From Lachnospiraceae bacterium (GTDB lineage Bacteria > Bacillota > Clostridia > Lachnospirales > Lachnospiraceae): a stretch of DNA of 64,000 nucleotides. The position numbers and the translations under genes are program-made. Within the stretch, counting starts at the first letter, position 1. The number at the start of each line of letters is the position of its first letter. Of this stretch, positions 1 through 8,082 are shown in pieces. Under the pieces are notes generated by a model that was not told the DNA's origin, made no database searches, and worked only from the letters and a program-made list of their open reading frames with translations. Location of the stretch: NCBI GenBank assembly GCA_902363675.1, contig CABJAV010000006.1, forward strand, positions 1 through 64,000, written 5' to 3'.

Positions 1-444
1 ATGAAAAAGGTCAAAGACAAAGCTGTAGAGAAAGGTAAGGACTTTCTGAGCTATTATCACTATCATAAGTTCGATAAAAAGTATGATGAACTTATCGGAC
101 AGGCTCGGAAGGAAAATCCACTTCCCGAAACCACAGAGAAAAAACGTGGTCGGAAGAAAAAAGGAAAAATCCTTGCCCTGGTAGAACGCCTTGCAAATTA
201 CAAGGCCTCAGTCTGCCTTTTTATCCATAACTTCAATGTCCCGTTTGATAACAATCAGGCGGAACGAGACCTGCGGATGATAAAGGTGAAAACAAAAGTA
301 TCCGGATGCTTCCGAACTGAGGAAGGTGCCAGAGATTATCTAAAAATCATGTCCTACGTTGGTACGGCACATAAGCAGGGGTACAATGCTTACGAAGCAA
401 TCAAAAATGCGATCTCAGGTCACCCTAATTTCATCTTTGAATAA
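1..444 (+). CDS. IS66-family transposase, C-terminal part
   Basis: This is the C-terminal end of an IS66-type DDE transposase; the 5' part lies before the window. The 147 visible residues contain the block FDNNQAERDLR followed by K..SGCFRTEEGA, which is the region around the third catalytic acid (the E of NNQAERD) in IS66 transposases. A basic linker, KKRGRKKKGK, precedes it. The frame is open from base 1, so the ATG there is probably internal rather than the true start. It stops 20 bases before the element's right end. Family assignment is firm; activity cannot be judged because the first two catalytic residues are not visible. Confidence 0.9.
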   Translation: MKKVKDKAVEKGKDFLSYYHYHKFDKKYDELIGQARKENPLPETTEKKRGRKKKGKILALVERLANYKASVCLFIHNFNVPFDNNQAERDLRMIKVKTKVSGCFRTEEGARDYLKIMSYVGTAHKQGYNAYEAIKNAISGHPNFIFE

Positions 445-464
445 GGGTGGTTCTGAATAGTTAC
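445..464 (+). repeat. Right terminal inverted repeat of the IS66 element
   Basis: The bases just after the transposase stop read, on the opposite strand, GTAACTATTCAGAACCACCC. IS66-family ends characteristically begin 5'-GTAA, so the element most likely ends at 464. The left end and the target duplication lie outside the window, so this boundary is inferred from one side only. Confidence 0.6.
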
Positions 465-508
465 AAAAAAATTATTAAAAAATTTACAAGCAAAAGGATG
501 CAGATATT

Positions 509-1186
509 ATGAAAACAATTCTAATTATTGAGGATGACATTGACTTGCGGGAAGGGATTAGCTTTTCTTTACAGTCAGAAGGGTATCAAATTTTGACAGC
601 AGAGAAACTGGAAGATGGCTGGAAAAGTATTTTGAAAGAAAATCCGGATTTGATTTTGCTGGACTGTAATCTGCCAGACGGAACAGGCTTTGATTTATGT
701 ATAAGAGTGAAAGAACATATGCAGGTTCCTATATTGATGCTGACTGCCAGAGATACGGAAATGGATGAAGTAAAGGCATTGGAATTGGGAATGGATGATT
801 TTATGTCGAAACCATTTTCACTTGCAGTTCTGAAAGCCAGGATAAAAAAACTTCTCTTAAAGGAAGAAAAGAATGTCCGATTATCTTCAAATGGAGTAAC
901 GATTGATAAAAACAGTTGTAAAGTTTTTAGAAATGATCAGGAAATTGTATGCAGCAAAATTGAATACCAGATGTTAGTCTATTTTGTGGAAAATAAAAAC
1001 CAGGTATTATCAAAAGAACAGATTTTGTCATACGTTTGGGACAGTCAGGGAAAATATGTAGATGATAATACGGTATCGGTAAATATCAGGAGACTTCGTG
1101 CCAAAATTGAGGTTGATCCTAAAAATCCGGAATTGATAAAAACAGTTCATGGTATGGGATATATTTGGAAAGAGGGAAAACGATGA
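509..1186 (+). CDS. OmpR-family response regulator
   Basis: Two-component response regulator of 225 residues. The receiver domain (about 1-115) has the acidic pocket EDD at 8-10, the phosphoacceptor Asp52 in LLDCNLPDG, and Lys101 in MSKPF. A winged-helix output domain (about 130-222) ends in the usual KTVHGMGYIW segment. Its stop overlaps the start of the kinase gene (ATGA), so the two are translationally coupled. An ABC transporter with a large permease follows, which is the arrangement of BceRS/BceAB-like modules that sense and expel peptide antibiotics; the specific inducer is unknown. The IS66 end lies only 44 bases upstream of the start, so the native promoter has probably been displaced. 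Confidence 0.92.
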   Translation: MKTILIIEDDIDLREGISFSLQSEGYQILTAEKLEDGWKSILKENPDLILLDCNLPDGTGFDLCIRVKEHMQVPILMLTARDTEMDEVKALELGMDDFMSKPFSLAVLKARIKKLLLKEEKNVRLSSNGVTIDKNSCKVFRNDQEIVCSKIEYQMLVYFVENKNQVLSKEQILSYVWDSQGKYVDDNTVSVNIRRLRAKIEVDPKNPELIKTVHGMGYIWKEGKR

Positions 1187-2094
1187 TTTACTTCATAATA
1201 GTGATATTGATATTTCTGCTGCTATATACAATTATTTATAGTTGGTTAAGAAACAGAAAAATGTATCAGACGATTGACCGTATGCTGGATGAAGTGCTGA
1301 ATAGAGAAGTTGTTACTGTGTCGGATATTAAAGAAGGGGAGATATCCGCTCTTGCAAGTAAAGTGATAAGGCTTCAGGAGAAAATGGAAAATGAACTGAT
1401 ACAGGCAGAAATGGAAAAGGAGCAGGTGAAAGGACTGATTTCCAATATGTCACATCAGTTAAAAACACCATTGGCAAATGTAATGATGTACCGGGAACTT
1501 TTGGAAGGGGAAGACTCAACTGCTGGTCAGAAAAAAATGTTTTTATCTAAAATGGAACTGCAATTGGAGAAAATTGATTGGATTCTTCGCTCTCTGTTTA
1601 AGATGGTAGGGCTGGAACAGGGCGCTATTATTTTTGAATCCGCTCCGTCATCTTTGAGGAAAACTTTGCTGAGTGCCGTAAATGCCGTATATGAAAAGGC
1701 AGAAAAGAAAAATATTGAAATTATTACGGAGCCATTTGAGGATTGTACTTTATATCATAATGATAAATGGACAGCAGAGGTGTTTGTTAATATACTTGAA
1801 AATGCCGTGAAGTATACAGAAACGGCTGGCAAAATATATATTCGTATCTGTCCCATGGAATTATTTACAGAGATACAAATAGAAGATAATGGAATTGGAA
1901 TACGGGAAACAGAATTGGCGGATATTTTCAAGCGCTTTTACAGGAGCAAAGATGTGGAGAAGAAGGAAGGCTCCGGAATCGGCTTATATTTATCACGTTT
2001 AATTTTGGAAAAAGAGAAAGGATACATGACAGTGAAGTCAGTATATGGAAAAGGCAGTTGTTTCTCGGTTTTCTTACAGAATTGTCAGAATTAA
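1183..2094 (+). CDS. Sensor histidine kinase (single membrane anchor)
   Basis: Membrane sensor kinase of 303 residues. One hydrophobic segment at about 2-22 is followed by a cytoplasmic coiled linker, an H-box SHQLKTPLANV with His91, and a HATPase domain with the N-box NILENAVKYT, DNGIGI and GSGIGLYL. There is no extracellular loop, so it probably senses through its partner transporter, as small Bce-type kinases do (inference). The start chosen is the ATG that overlaps the regulator's stop and sits behind AGAGGG; an in-frame codon 18 bases upstream lies within the regulator gene. Cognate regulator directly upstream, ABC transporter directly downstream. Confidence 0.9.
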   Translation: MIYFIIVILIFLLLYTIIYSWLRNRKMYQTIDRMLDEVLNREVVTVSDIKEGEISALASKVIRLQEKMENELIQAEMEKEQVKGLISNMSHQLKTPLANVMMYRELLEGEDSTAGQKKMFLSKMELQLEKIDWILRSLFKMVGLEQGAIIFESAPSSLRKTLLSAVNAVYEKAEKKNIEIITEPFEDCTLYHNDKWTAEVFVNILENAVKYTETAGKIYIRICPMELFTEIQIEDNGIGIRETELADIFKRFYRSKDVEKKEGSGIGLYLSRLILEKEKGYMTVKSVYGKGSCFSVFLQNCQN

Positions 2095-2167
2095 GAGCAG
2101 CATTTGTCACTTGAATGAAAGATTTGCCTGCTATTCTAACAGTATCAAAAGTAAAGGAGCTGAAATC

Positions 2168-2860
2168 ATGGAAGTATTGCAGGTAAAAGGTGTTGATAAA
2201 GTATACGGAACAAAAGATAATTCTGTTCAGGCACTGAAAAATGTCAGCTTTTCTGTGAATCAGGGAGAGTTTATAGCAATTGTAGGAACTTCCGGTTCCG
2301 GAAAAAGCACGTTATTGAATCTTGTTGGAGGATTAGATGTGCCGACAAGAGGTGAAATTATAATTCGAAAACATAATATTGCATCTTTGAAACGAAAAGA
2401 ATTAACAATTTTCAGAAGAAGAAATATCGGATTTGTTTTTCAAAATTATAGTTTAATGCCGGTTTTGAATGTGTATGATAATGTTGCTTTGCCGGTTACT
2501 TTCGATAAGGGAAAACATATTGATCATGCGTACATTGAAGATTTGTTAAAGGAACTGGGATTATGGGAAAAACGAAAAAGTTTTCCGAATGAATTGTCTG
2601 GAGGTCAGCAACAGAGAGTAGCCATGGCAAGAGCATTAGCAAACAAGCCGGCAATGATCCTTGCCGACGAACCAACCGGAAATCTTGATTCCCGCACTAC
2701 AGTTGAAGTAATGGGCCTATTAAAAAGCAGTTGTAAAAAATATAGTCAGACCATATTAATGGTAACACATAACGAAGCCTTAGCACAAAGCTGTGATAGA
2801 ATCTTACATATTGAGGACGGTATGTTGCTGCCAGAAAAAGTGATGAAGGACGGTGAATAA
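2168..2860 (+). CDS. ABC transporter ATP-binding protein (LolD/MacB/BceA type)
   Basis: ATPase subunit of 230 residues pairing with the next gene's permease. Walker A GTSGSGKST, Q-loop FVFQNYSLMP, signature LSGGQQQRVAMARAL, Walker B MILADEPTGNLD and the switch His in MVTHNEA are all intact. The frame is open further upstream, but the start chosen is the ATG behind AAAGGAGC that begins MEVLQVKGVDKVYG, where homologues begin. Cargo is unknown; the neighbouring two-component system suggests lantibiotic or other cell-wall-active peptides. The permease gene starts within a few bases of its stop. Confidence 0.93.
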   Translation: MEVLQVKGVDKVYGTKDNSVQALKNVSFSVNQGEFIAIVGTSGSGKSTLLNLVGGLDVPTRGEIIIRKHNIASLKRKELTIFRRRNIGFVFQNYSLMPVLNVYDNVALPVTFDKGKHIDHAYIEDLLKELGLWEKRKSFPNELSGGQQQRVAMARALANKPAMILADEPTGNLDSRTTVEVMGLLKSSCKKYSQTILMVTHNEALAQSCDRILHIEDGMLLPEKVMKDGE

Positions 2861-2861
2861 C

Positions 2862-5549
2862 ATGAAAAATATCATCCGTTTAGCAATTGCATATATTCGT
2901 TATTATAAAAAACAGGCGGCAGCGCTTTTGATGGGAGTGGTTTTATCTGCGGCACTATTTACGGGAATCGGTTCTTTATTTCAAAGTGGAAGAATGGCAG
3001 CATTGGAGAATGCTCGATTAGAATATGGAGATTGGCATTATAATACAAGGGGAGACTTTTCATCGGAAGAGGAATTTATAAAAAAGCTACAGGGAAAAGG
3101 ATATGAAGTTGAGAAATATGGGCTTGAAACTGTAAGAAAAGCAATTGAGGAACCATATAATATTCAGTTTGTTTATGCAGACAAAGGGTATCTGGATATG
3201 ATGGGCAGAAAGCTGAAAAAAGGGAAATATCCGGAAAAAGAAAATGAAATTGCAATGGATTCCTATACGTTAAAGAACCTGGGAGTTGAGGAAAAAACAG
3301 GAGAACAGGTTGCTTTGGATGGAGAAATATTTACTCTTAGTGGGATTCTGACAGAAATGCCGGAAAAACTTCCAAAACAGCAGGGCGATTTTATGCAGGT
3401 CTTTGTAAACAGTACATTAGATTATGGAAAGAACGGTACGTTTCTTTACCTTAAATTTGCAGAAGACGGAAATGTGTACAAACAAGTGACAGCATTTGCA
3501 AATAACTTTGGAATTAAGGTGAGGAATTTTACCCGCAATAATGGGCTTTCCTCTTATGTAGGAGCAGAAGCTCCCGCTGATATTTTAGAAACAATTAAGA
3601 CAGGATTGAAGTATAAAGAGGCAGGATTTCCTTATATTTGGGAACAATTAAATGGTAACGGAACTCTTACGGACAAAGTAATTCTGGCAGCACTTGCTTT
3701 ATTCAGTGCATTTGTCATCTACAGTTTATTTCAAATTTCTGTCAGTAAAAGAATGTCTCAGTACAGTGTGATGCAGACCCTAGGTATGTCAGATAAGATT
3801 ACGTTTGGAATCTTGCTTACGGAGATGTGCATGATATTTATAGTCGGTTATCCGATAGGTGTCATTTGTGGAAATCTCCTTGCAGCATTTACTTACGGAA
3901 AAACGGGACAGATATTTATTCCCCAGAATCAGATAAATCATACAGGAATTGACAGTAAAAGTCTGGAAAATGCAGCAATCAATTTGCCGGATGCGGGAAA
4001 ATTTCATATCAATCAGAACATCCTGATTTATGGCGCAGTGTTCCTGTTTGCTGTTCTATTAGTGATTTGCTGGATGATGATCAGACGAATGAAAAAAATG
4101 ACAATACGGCAAATGCTTGTCAAAGATACAGCAAAACACTCTAAAGACAGAAAAATATACAGTATCAGGCACGGCAATATGACAGGCATTTTAACAAAGA
4201 AATTTATGTATGCAAGGAAAAGTACGTTTGTTGGAATTTTACTGTCATTGTCAATGGGAAGTGTTATTTTTCTGGGGGCTGCTTATGTTACTGAAAATAC
4301 AAAAGTAAACAATGAGCTGACTTTTAAAGCAGATGATGGACTTGCATCAGATATACAGATTTATGAGGCATCAGATAAATTAACGGATTTTATACCGGAA
4401 AACATGATAAAGGAATTGAATAATACCACAGGTTTAAAAGCGATTCATCCTGTACGTTACTTATTAGGTGAAGTTCCGTTAAACGATGGGAAGTTTATAT
4501 GGACAGATTTTTTTGCGGAAACAGCAAATGATGAAACATGGAAACCTGATGAGGAACTGATGAAGAAATACAATGGTGTTGCAGCAAAAACCGGAGATGA
4601 TGATTATGCGCTGAAAGTTAATATTTACGGGTATGACGATGAAATGTTGAAGGAATTGGACAATTATTTATTGGAAGGAGTGGTCGATCCGCAACGGATG
4701 AGAAAAGAAAACAGCGTAATTGTTAAGACTTTGATGGATGGTCAGGGAAATTATGATGGAATAAAAATTGCCCCGGGTGATTTTCTTCAGATTAAGACAA
4801 TTAAAGATATTTCTGTTGATCCGGAAGCATTGCGATTTTTGGGTGAAGATGATTGGTATCAGGAGAAGGAACTGAAAGTTGCAGCATTGACAAGCCGTCC
4901 GTTGGCTAAAGTTGATACTTATATTGGTGATTCTGGTAAAGATTGTGTCGATATCATTATGACAAATGAACAGATGAAAGAAAATTTTGGAGTATCCGGT
5001 TATCAGACCGTCAGTATTTCCGTGGAAGAAAGTGCGGATGCAGAAAAAATATCTGCAGAATTGGGGAAATTAGCCGCAGGAGTTCCTAAATGTATTGTAA
5101 AAGATTATAGTCAGCAGATAAAAGCGCAGAATTTGTACCTTATGCAGAAAATGTTATTCTTTTATGGAATAGCAGCGGTACTTTTTGGAATTAGTATTCT
5201 TCATATTATGAACAGTATGCAGTACCTGGTAACTTCAAGAAAACATGAATTCGGAATTATGCGTGCAATGGGAATTACGGATATAGGATTTTGCAAAATG
5301 CTGATAAAGGAAGGACTTCGGTATGGAGTTTACTCTGGTTTAGTATTAACGATATTCTACATGATTGTACAAAAAGTATTATATTATTTTATGGTTCATG
5401 TATACCTGTATCTGCACCCAACGGGATTTATTTCTTGGCTGCCGTTTGTATCGGTAGTTACACTAAATATTGTGATTTGTATTCTGGTGGTTCTGGTTTC
5501 GGGAAGAACAGTTTTAAAGGAAGAAATTATAGATGAAATAAGAGAATGA
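2862..5549 (+). CDS. FtsX-like ABC transporter permease
   Basis: Permease of 895 residues with two FtsX-type halves. A hydrophobic segment near residues 15-35 is followed by an outward-facing domain. A first cluster of transmembrane segments lies around 275-405. A second hydrophobic segment (about 455-475) is followed by a long extracytoplasmic domain and three membrane segments after about residue 760. This is the layout of MacB/BceB relatives that act mechanically on substrates outside the membrane. An alternative GTG start nine bases upstream overlaps the ATPase gene but is too close to the ribosome binding site, so the ATG was preferred. Last gene of the regulator-kinase-ATPase-permease unit. 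Confidence 0.88.
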   Translation: MKNIIRLAIAYIRYYKKQAAALLMGVVLSAALFTGIGSLFQSGRMAALENARLEYGDWHYNTRGDFSSEEEFIKKLQGKGYEVEKYGLETVRKAIEEPYNIQFVYADKGYLDMMGRKLKKGKYPEKENEIAMDSYTLKNLGVEEKTGEQVALDGEIFTLSGILTEMPEKLPKQQGDFMQVFVNSTLDYGKNGTFLYLKFAEDGNVYKQVTAFANNFGIKVRNFTRNNGLSSYVGAEAPADILETIKTGLKYKEAGFPYIWEQLNGNGTLTDKVILAALALFSAFVIYSLFQISVSKRMSQYSVMQTLGMSDKITFGILLTEMCMIFIVGYPIGVICGNLLAAFTYGKTGQIFIPQNQINHTGIDSKSLENAAINLPDAGKFHINQNILIYGAVFLFAVLLVICWMMIRRMKKMTIRQMLVKDTAKHSKDRKIYSIRHGNMTGILTKKFMYARKSTFVGILLSLSMGSVIFLGAAYVTENTKVNNELTFKADDGLASDIQIYEASDKLTDFIPENMIKELNNTTGLKAIHPVRYLLGEVPLNDGKFIWTDFFAETANDETWKPDEELMKKYNGVAAKTGDDDYALKVNIYGYDDEMLKELDNYLLEGVVDPQRMRKENSVIVKTLMDGQGNYDGIKIAPGDFLQIKTIKDISVDPEALRFLGEDDWYQEKELKVAALTSRPLAKVDTYIGDSGKDCVDIIMTNEQMKENFGVSGYQTVSISVEESADAEKISAELGKLAAGVPKCIVKDYSQQIKAQNLYLMQKMLFFYGIAAVLFGISILHIMNSMQYLVTSRKHEFGIMRAMGITDIGFCKMLIKEGLRYGVYSGLVLTIFYMIVQKVLYYFMVHVYLYLHPTGFISWLPFVSVVTLNIVICILVVLVSGRTVLKEEIIDEIRE

Positions 5550-5627
5550 TACAAGGATATTTTGGAAAAAGGCGGGGTAAAAAATAAGTAAGATATTATT
5601 GATAGTCTTTGAAAAAGATGAGGAGGT

Positions 5628-5909
5628 TTAGATTATAGAGAAGTAACTAGAAAGGATAAGAAAGTTCAACTGATGTATACCGAATTTGAAATTCTTCAGC
5701 TTCTTGCAAAAAATCCTGGCAGGGTGTTCTCTAAGGAACAGATTTATGATATGGTCTGGTATGAACCATACGCAGGTGATTACAATATCGTAATGAGCCA
5801 TATCAGTCATATCCGGGAAAAGATAGAGGATGATCCGAGCCATCCGGTTTATATTCAAACGGTATGGGGTGTAGGCTATAAGTTTAATGGAAGTGCAGGC
5901 AGCGAGTGA
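5628..5909 (+). pseudogene. Remnant of an OmpR-family response regulator (output domain only)
   Basis: The frame encodes a recognisable winged-helix output domain, beginning LDYREVTRKDKKVQL and ending TVWGVGYKFNGSAG. The receiver domain is missing and an in-frame stop lies at 5619-5621. No start codon with sensible spacing follows the GGAGG at 5621-5626; the ATG at 5673 is inside the domain. It is therefore read as the 3' remains of a lost regulator gene rather than a functional short protein. Its sequence differs from the intact regulator at 509-1186, so it derives from a different two-component system. Confidence 0.75.
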
Positions 5910-5937
5910 TTTCGCTGTCTGTAAATATAGATAATGC

Positions 5938-5966
5938 TGGACAATGATTTCCTTTTATGTTATATG
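5938..5966 (+). promoter_or_regulatory. Probable pnuC promoter
   Basis: TGGACA at 5938-5943, a 17-base spacer, then TATATG at 5961-5966. It lies upstream of the terminator at 6022-6078, consistent with a transcribed leader of about 130 bases. The match is moderate. Confidence 0.4.
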
Positions 5967-5992
5967 TAAATAACAAGCAAATAAATTACGAT

Positions 5993-6078
5993 ACTTTCCT
6001 GCCACCGGGTAGGAAAGTTAAGCGTCAGAATTTCTATCGTTAGGTCTGAGAAGATAGAAAGTTTTGGCGCTTTTTTTT
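5993..6078 (+). promoter_or_regulatory. pnuC leader: hairpin plus intrinsic terminator (putative attenuator)
   Basis: Two stems are visible. The first pairs ACTTTCCTGCC (5993-6003) with GGTAGGAAAGT (6008-6018). The second pairs 6022-6038 with 6053-6070 through GC and G-U pairs and is followed directly by eight T residues, a standard intrinsic terminator. Only 28 bases separate the T-run from the pnuC start, too few for a promoter, so pnuC transcription should pass through it. That makes a riboswitch or other attenuation plausible. No named aptamer class was recognised. Confidence 0.55.
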
Positions 6079-6106
6079 ACAGAAATAAAAAGGAGTGTAA
6101 GAGAAG

Positions 6107-6817
6107 ATGGGTAATCCAATTGCAGATTTAACAAAGAAGGAATGGTGTGTGTGGATAGGTTCATTATTAATCATTATCATGTCAAATTTTTTATCCGAAG
6201 GTTTTGATCCACTGACACTGGTTGCAGCATGTATAGGGGTTACATCCCTGATATTTGCAGCAAAAGGAAATGTATGGTCGCAGATTCTGATGATAATATT
6301 CAGTATCCTTTATGGTATCATTTCGTGGCAATTCCGTTATTGGGGAGAAATGATGACATATCTTGGAATGACGATGCCGATGGCTGTATGGTCAACAATA
6401 ACATGGATAAAGAATCCGTCAGAGAGTGGAAAAGAAGTTGAAATTCAAAGACTGACAAAGAAACACATATTTTTACTAATAGTCAGTGGAATCGCTGTTA
6501 CAACACTGTTTTATATGATTTTGGCAGCATTAAAGACACAAAATATAGTATTCAGCACGATATCTGTAACGACAAGTTTCTTTGCGGCATCATTGACAAT
6601 GCTTAGATCGTCTTATTATGCAATGGGGTATGCAGCAAATGATATTGTGCTGATTGTACTCTGGGTTTTGGCATCGATCAGCAATCCACGTTATTTGTCG
6701 GTAACGATCATTTTTGGTATTTTCTTTTTTTATGATATATATGGTTTTATCAGTTGGAAGAAGAGAGAAAATGATATAAAAACACCGGAACAATGGGAGC
6801 TGCAAAGTGCAGAATGA
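6107..6817 (+). CDS. pnuC: PnuC-family nicotinamide riboside/vitamin transporter
   Basis: Integral membrane protein of 236 residues with about seven hydrophobic segments. The pattern WSQILMIIFSILYGIISWQFRYWGEM, read here from the translated frame around residues 66-90, and the later Trp-rich W....WI pair are typical of PnuC proteins. These move unphosphorylated pyridine-nucleotide precursors by facilitated diffusion, with trapping by a cytoplasmic kinase. Related Pnu proteins carry thiamine or riboflavin, so the substrate is uncertain. AAAGGAGTG precedes the ATG. A pyridoxamine-oxidase-like flavoprotein gene follows 39 bases later. Confidence 0.88.
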   Translation: MGNPIADLTKKEWCVWIGSLLIIIMSNFLSEGFDPLTLVAACIGVTSLIFAAKGNVWSQILMIIFSILYGIISWQFRYWGEMMTYLGMTMPMAVWSTITWIKNPSESGKEVEIQRLTKKHIFLLIVSGIAVTTLFYMILAALKTQNIVFSTISVTTSFFAASLTMLRSSYYAMGYAANDIVLIVLWVLASISNPRYLSVTIIFGIFFFYDIYGFISWKKRENDIKTPEQWELQSAE

Positions 6818-6856
6818 AGTGTAAATTATAAGATTATTAAATTGGAGAGTAGAATT

Positions 6857-7333
6857 ATGTTTAGAGCAATTCGTAAAAAGAAAAATGAACTTGATAAAAA
6901 TGATGCGGAGAATATTTTACAATATAGCCGACGCGGTGTTCTTGCGGTAAATGGAGATGATGGTTATCCGTATGCAATCCCTATCAACTACATCTATGAC
7001 AAAGATGTGCAAAAAATTTATTTTCATGGGGCGCGTGTAGGACATAAAGTAGATGCTTTAAAAGTTTGTGACAAGGTGTGTTTCACTGTTTATGGAAATG
7101 AAATCATCAAGGAAGAAACATGGGCACCATTTATGCAGAGTACAGTTGTGTTTGGCAGATGTCATTTAGTTGAAGCTGGAGAGAGGGCTGCTGCATTGTT
7201 AAAACAGTTTGCAATGAAGTACTATCCGGATGAACAAATGGTGGATGAGGAGATTGCACGGGCAGGAAAAGCAGCACAACTCTTTGAGATAGAAATCGAA
7301 CATCTCAGTGGTAAAGAAGTGCAGGAACGGTAA
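6857..7333 (+). CDS. Pyridoxamine 5'-phosphate oxidase family (flavin-binding) protein
   Basis: A 158-residue split-barrel flavoprotein. The N-terminal segment RRGVLAVNGDDGYPYAIPINYIYD and the following IYFHGARVGHKVDAL are characteristic of the small FMN-binding PNPOx-like family, often annotated as nitroimidazole-resistance (NimA-like) proteins. Substrate and physiological role are unknown. The start is the ATG behind GGAGAG rather than an in-frame TTG 15 bases earlier. It follows pnuC closely and may share its transcript. Confidence 0.85.
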   Translation: MFRAIRKKKNELDKNDAENILQYSRRGVLAVNGDDGYPYAIPINYIYDKDVQKIYFHGARVGHKVDALKVCDKVCFTVYGNEIIKEETWAPFMQSTVVFGRCHLVEAGERAAALLKQFAMKYYPDEQMVDEEIARAGKAAQLFEIEIEHLSGKEVQER

Positions 7334-7442
7334 ATAAACAGATGCTATATGCAAGTATTACATTGTCTGAATGAAAATATAAATTGTGCATACAATTAAC
7401 ACAATGATCACAAAATCTTCACATAAATTTAGCAGTCTACCA

Positions 7443-7471
7443 TTGACAGTGCTAACTGATGGTGCTATAAC
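7443..7471 (+). promoter_or_regulatory. Sigma-A-type promoter of the small basic peptide unit
   Basis: TTGACA at 7443-7448, a 17-base spacer and TATAAC at 7466-7471. This is one of the better promoter matches in the window. It would start a transcript of about 200 bases ending at the terminator near 7677. Confidence 0.6.
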
Positions 7472-7554
7472 ATACTCAGACAAAGAAATGTCACAATAAT
7501 AAGTGATAAATAGAAGCCATCAATCAGATGACGGTAGAAAAGAGGCGTATGAAG

Positions 7555-7635
7555 ATGGCAGACAAAAATCCAAAACATCCATTAAAGAAAAAACAGGCGA
7601 AAGCCAAGGATAAAAAGAAACATGTTTATGAATAA
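7555..7635 (+). CDS. Small highly basic peptide, 26 residues
   Basis: Short open frame encoding MADKNPKHPLKKKQAKAK followed by DKKKHVYE. Ten of 26 residues are lysine. AGAGG lies nine bases before this ATG; a second in-frame ATG six bases upstream would add MK. It is bracketed by a near-consensus promoter (7443-7471) and a strong intrinsic terminator (7645-7677), so the whole interval looks like a dedicated small transcription unit. I do not recognise the family. The composition suggests binding to nucleic acid or ribosomes, which is inference only. A noncoding RNA that happens to contain an open frame is the main alternative. Confidence 0.5.
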   Translation: MADKNPKHPLKKKQAKAKDKKKHVYE

Positions 7636-7644
7636 CATGAAAAG

Positions 7645-7677
7645 TTCCGGCAGACAGCAAGCTGCCGGAATTTTTTT
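7645..7677 (+). terminator. Intrinsic terminator after the small basic peptide
   Basis: Perfect nine-base stem TTCCGGCAG / CTGCCGGAA with an eight-base loop, followed by seven T residues. Confidence 0.85.
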
Positions 7678-7772
7678 GCTTAAATATAGGAAACGCGTTT
7701 GACCTTTTGTTTTGGTACGTTTATACTATATAGTAGTTAGGTTACTAAAGAGTTTGACACGGAAAACACGGG

Positions 7773-8080
7773 ATGAAAGAGAAGATAAATAATTATTATG
7801 AGAAGGTAATTGCGTCACTGAAAGATGCGTATTTTAGAATCAGCGTTATTGACCTTGAAAATATTCTCTCGAATGCAGTGAAATTTACACCGGAAGGCGG
7901 GAAAATATCCTATCAGGAGAAAATACAGCAAATGCTTTTGATGACGATCGCGAGGCATCAAAGAATGCAGGCATGAATGCACATTTGAGTAAGTCGGTAA
8001 ATATTGTACAAATTGAGAGAACACTAAGTGCAGAAGTTGCAAGGGCAAGACATTTCAGACAAACGAAAGATTGGAAATAA
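7773..8080 (+). pseudogene. Remnant of a hybrid histidine kinase
   Basis: The first frame (7773-7976) contains DLENILSNAVKFTPEGGKIS, the N-box of a histidine-kinase ATPase domain. A second frame takes over near 7928 and reads ANAFDDDREASKNAGMNAHLSK to a stop at 8078-8080, which is the end of a receiver domain. In intact hybrid kinases these segments are separated by the rest of the ATPase domain and most of the receiver, so a large internal deletion with a frame change has occurred. The usual Pro after the conserved Lys is Ser here. It lies immediately before the GGDEF/HD-GYP gene and may once have been its upstream partner. Confidence 0.75.
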
Positions 8081-8082
8081 AG

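Noticed and set aside
6039..6052. CTGAGA within the pnuC leader loop as part of a thiamine-pyrophosphate riboswitch
   Set aside because: The other conserved blocks of that riboswitch are absent and the motif sits in the terminator loop.
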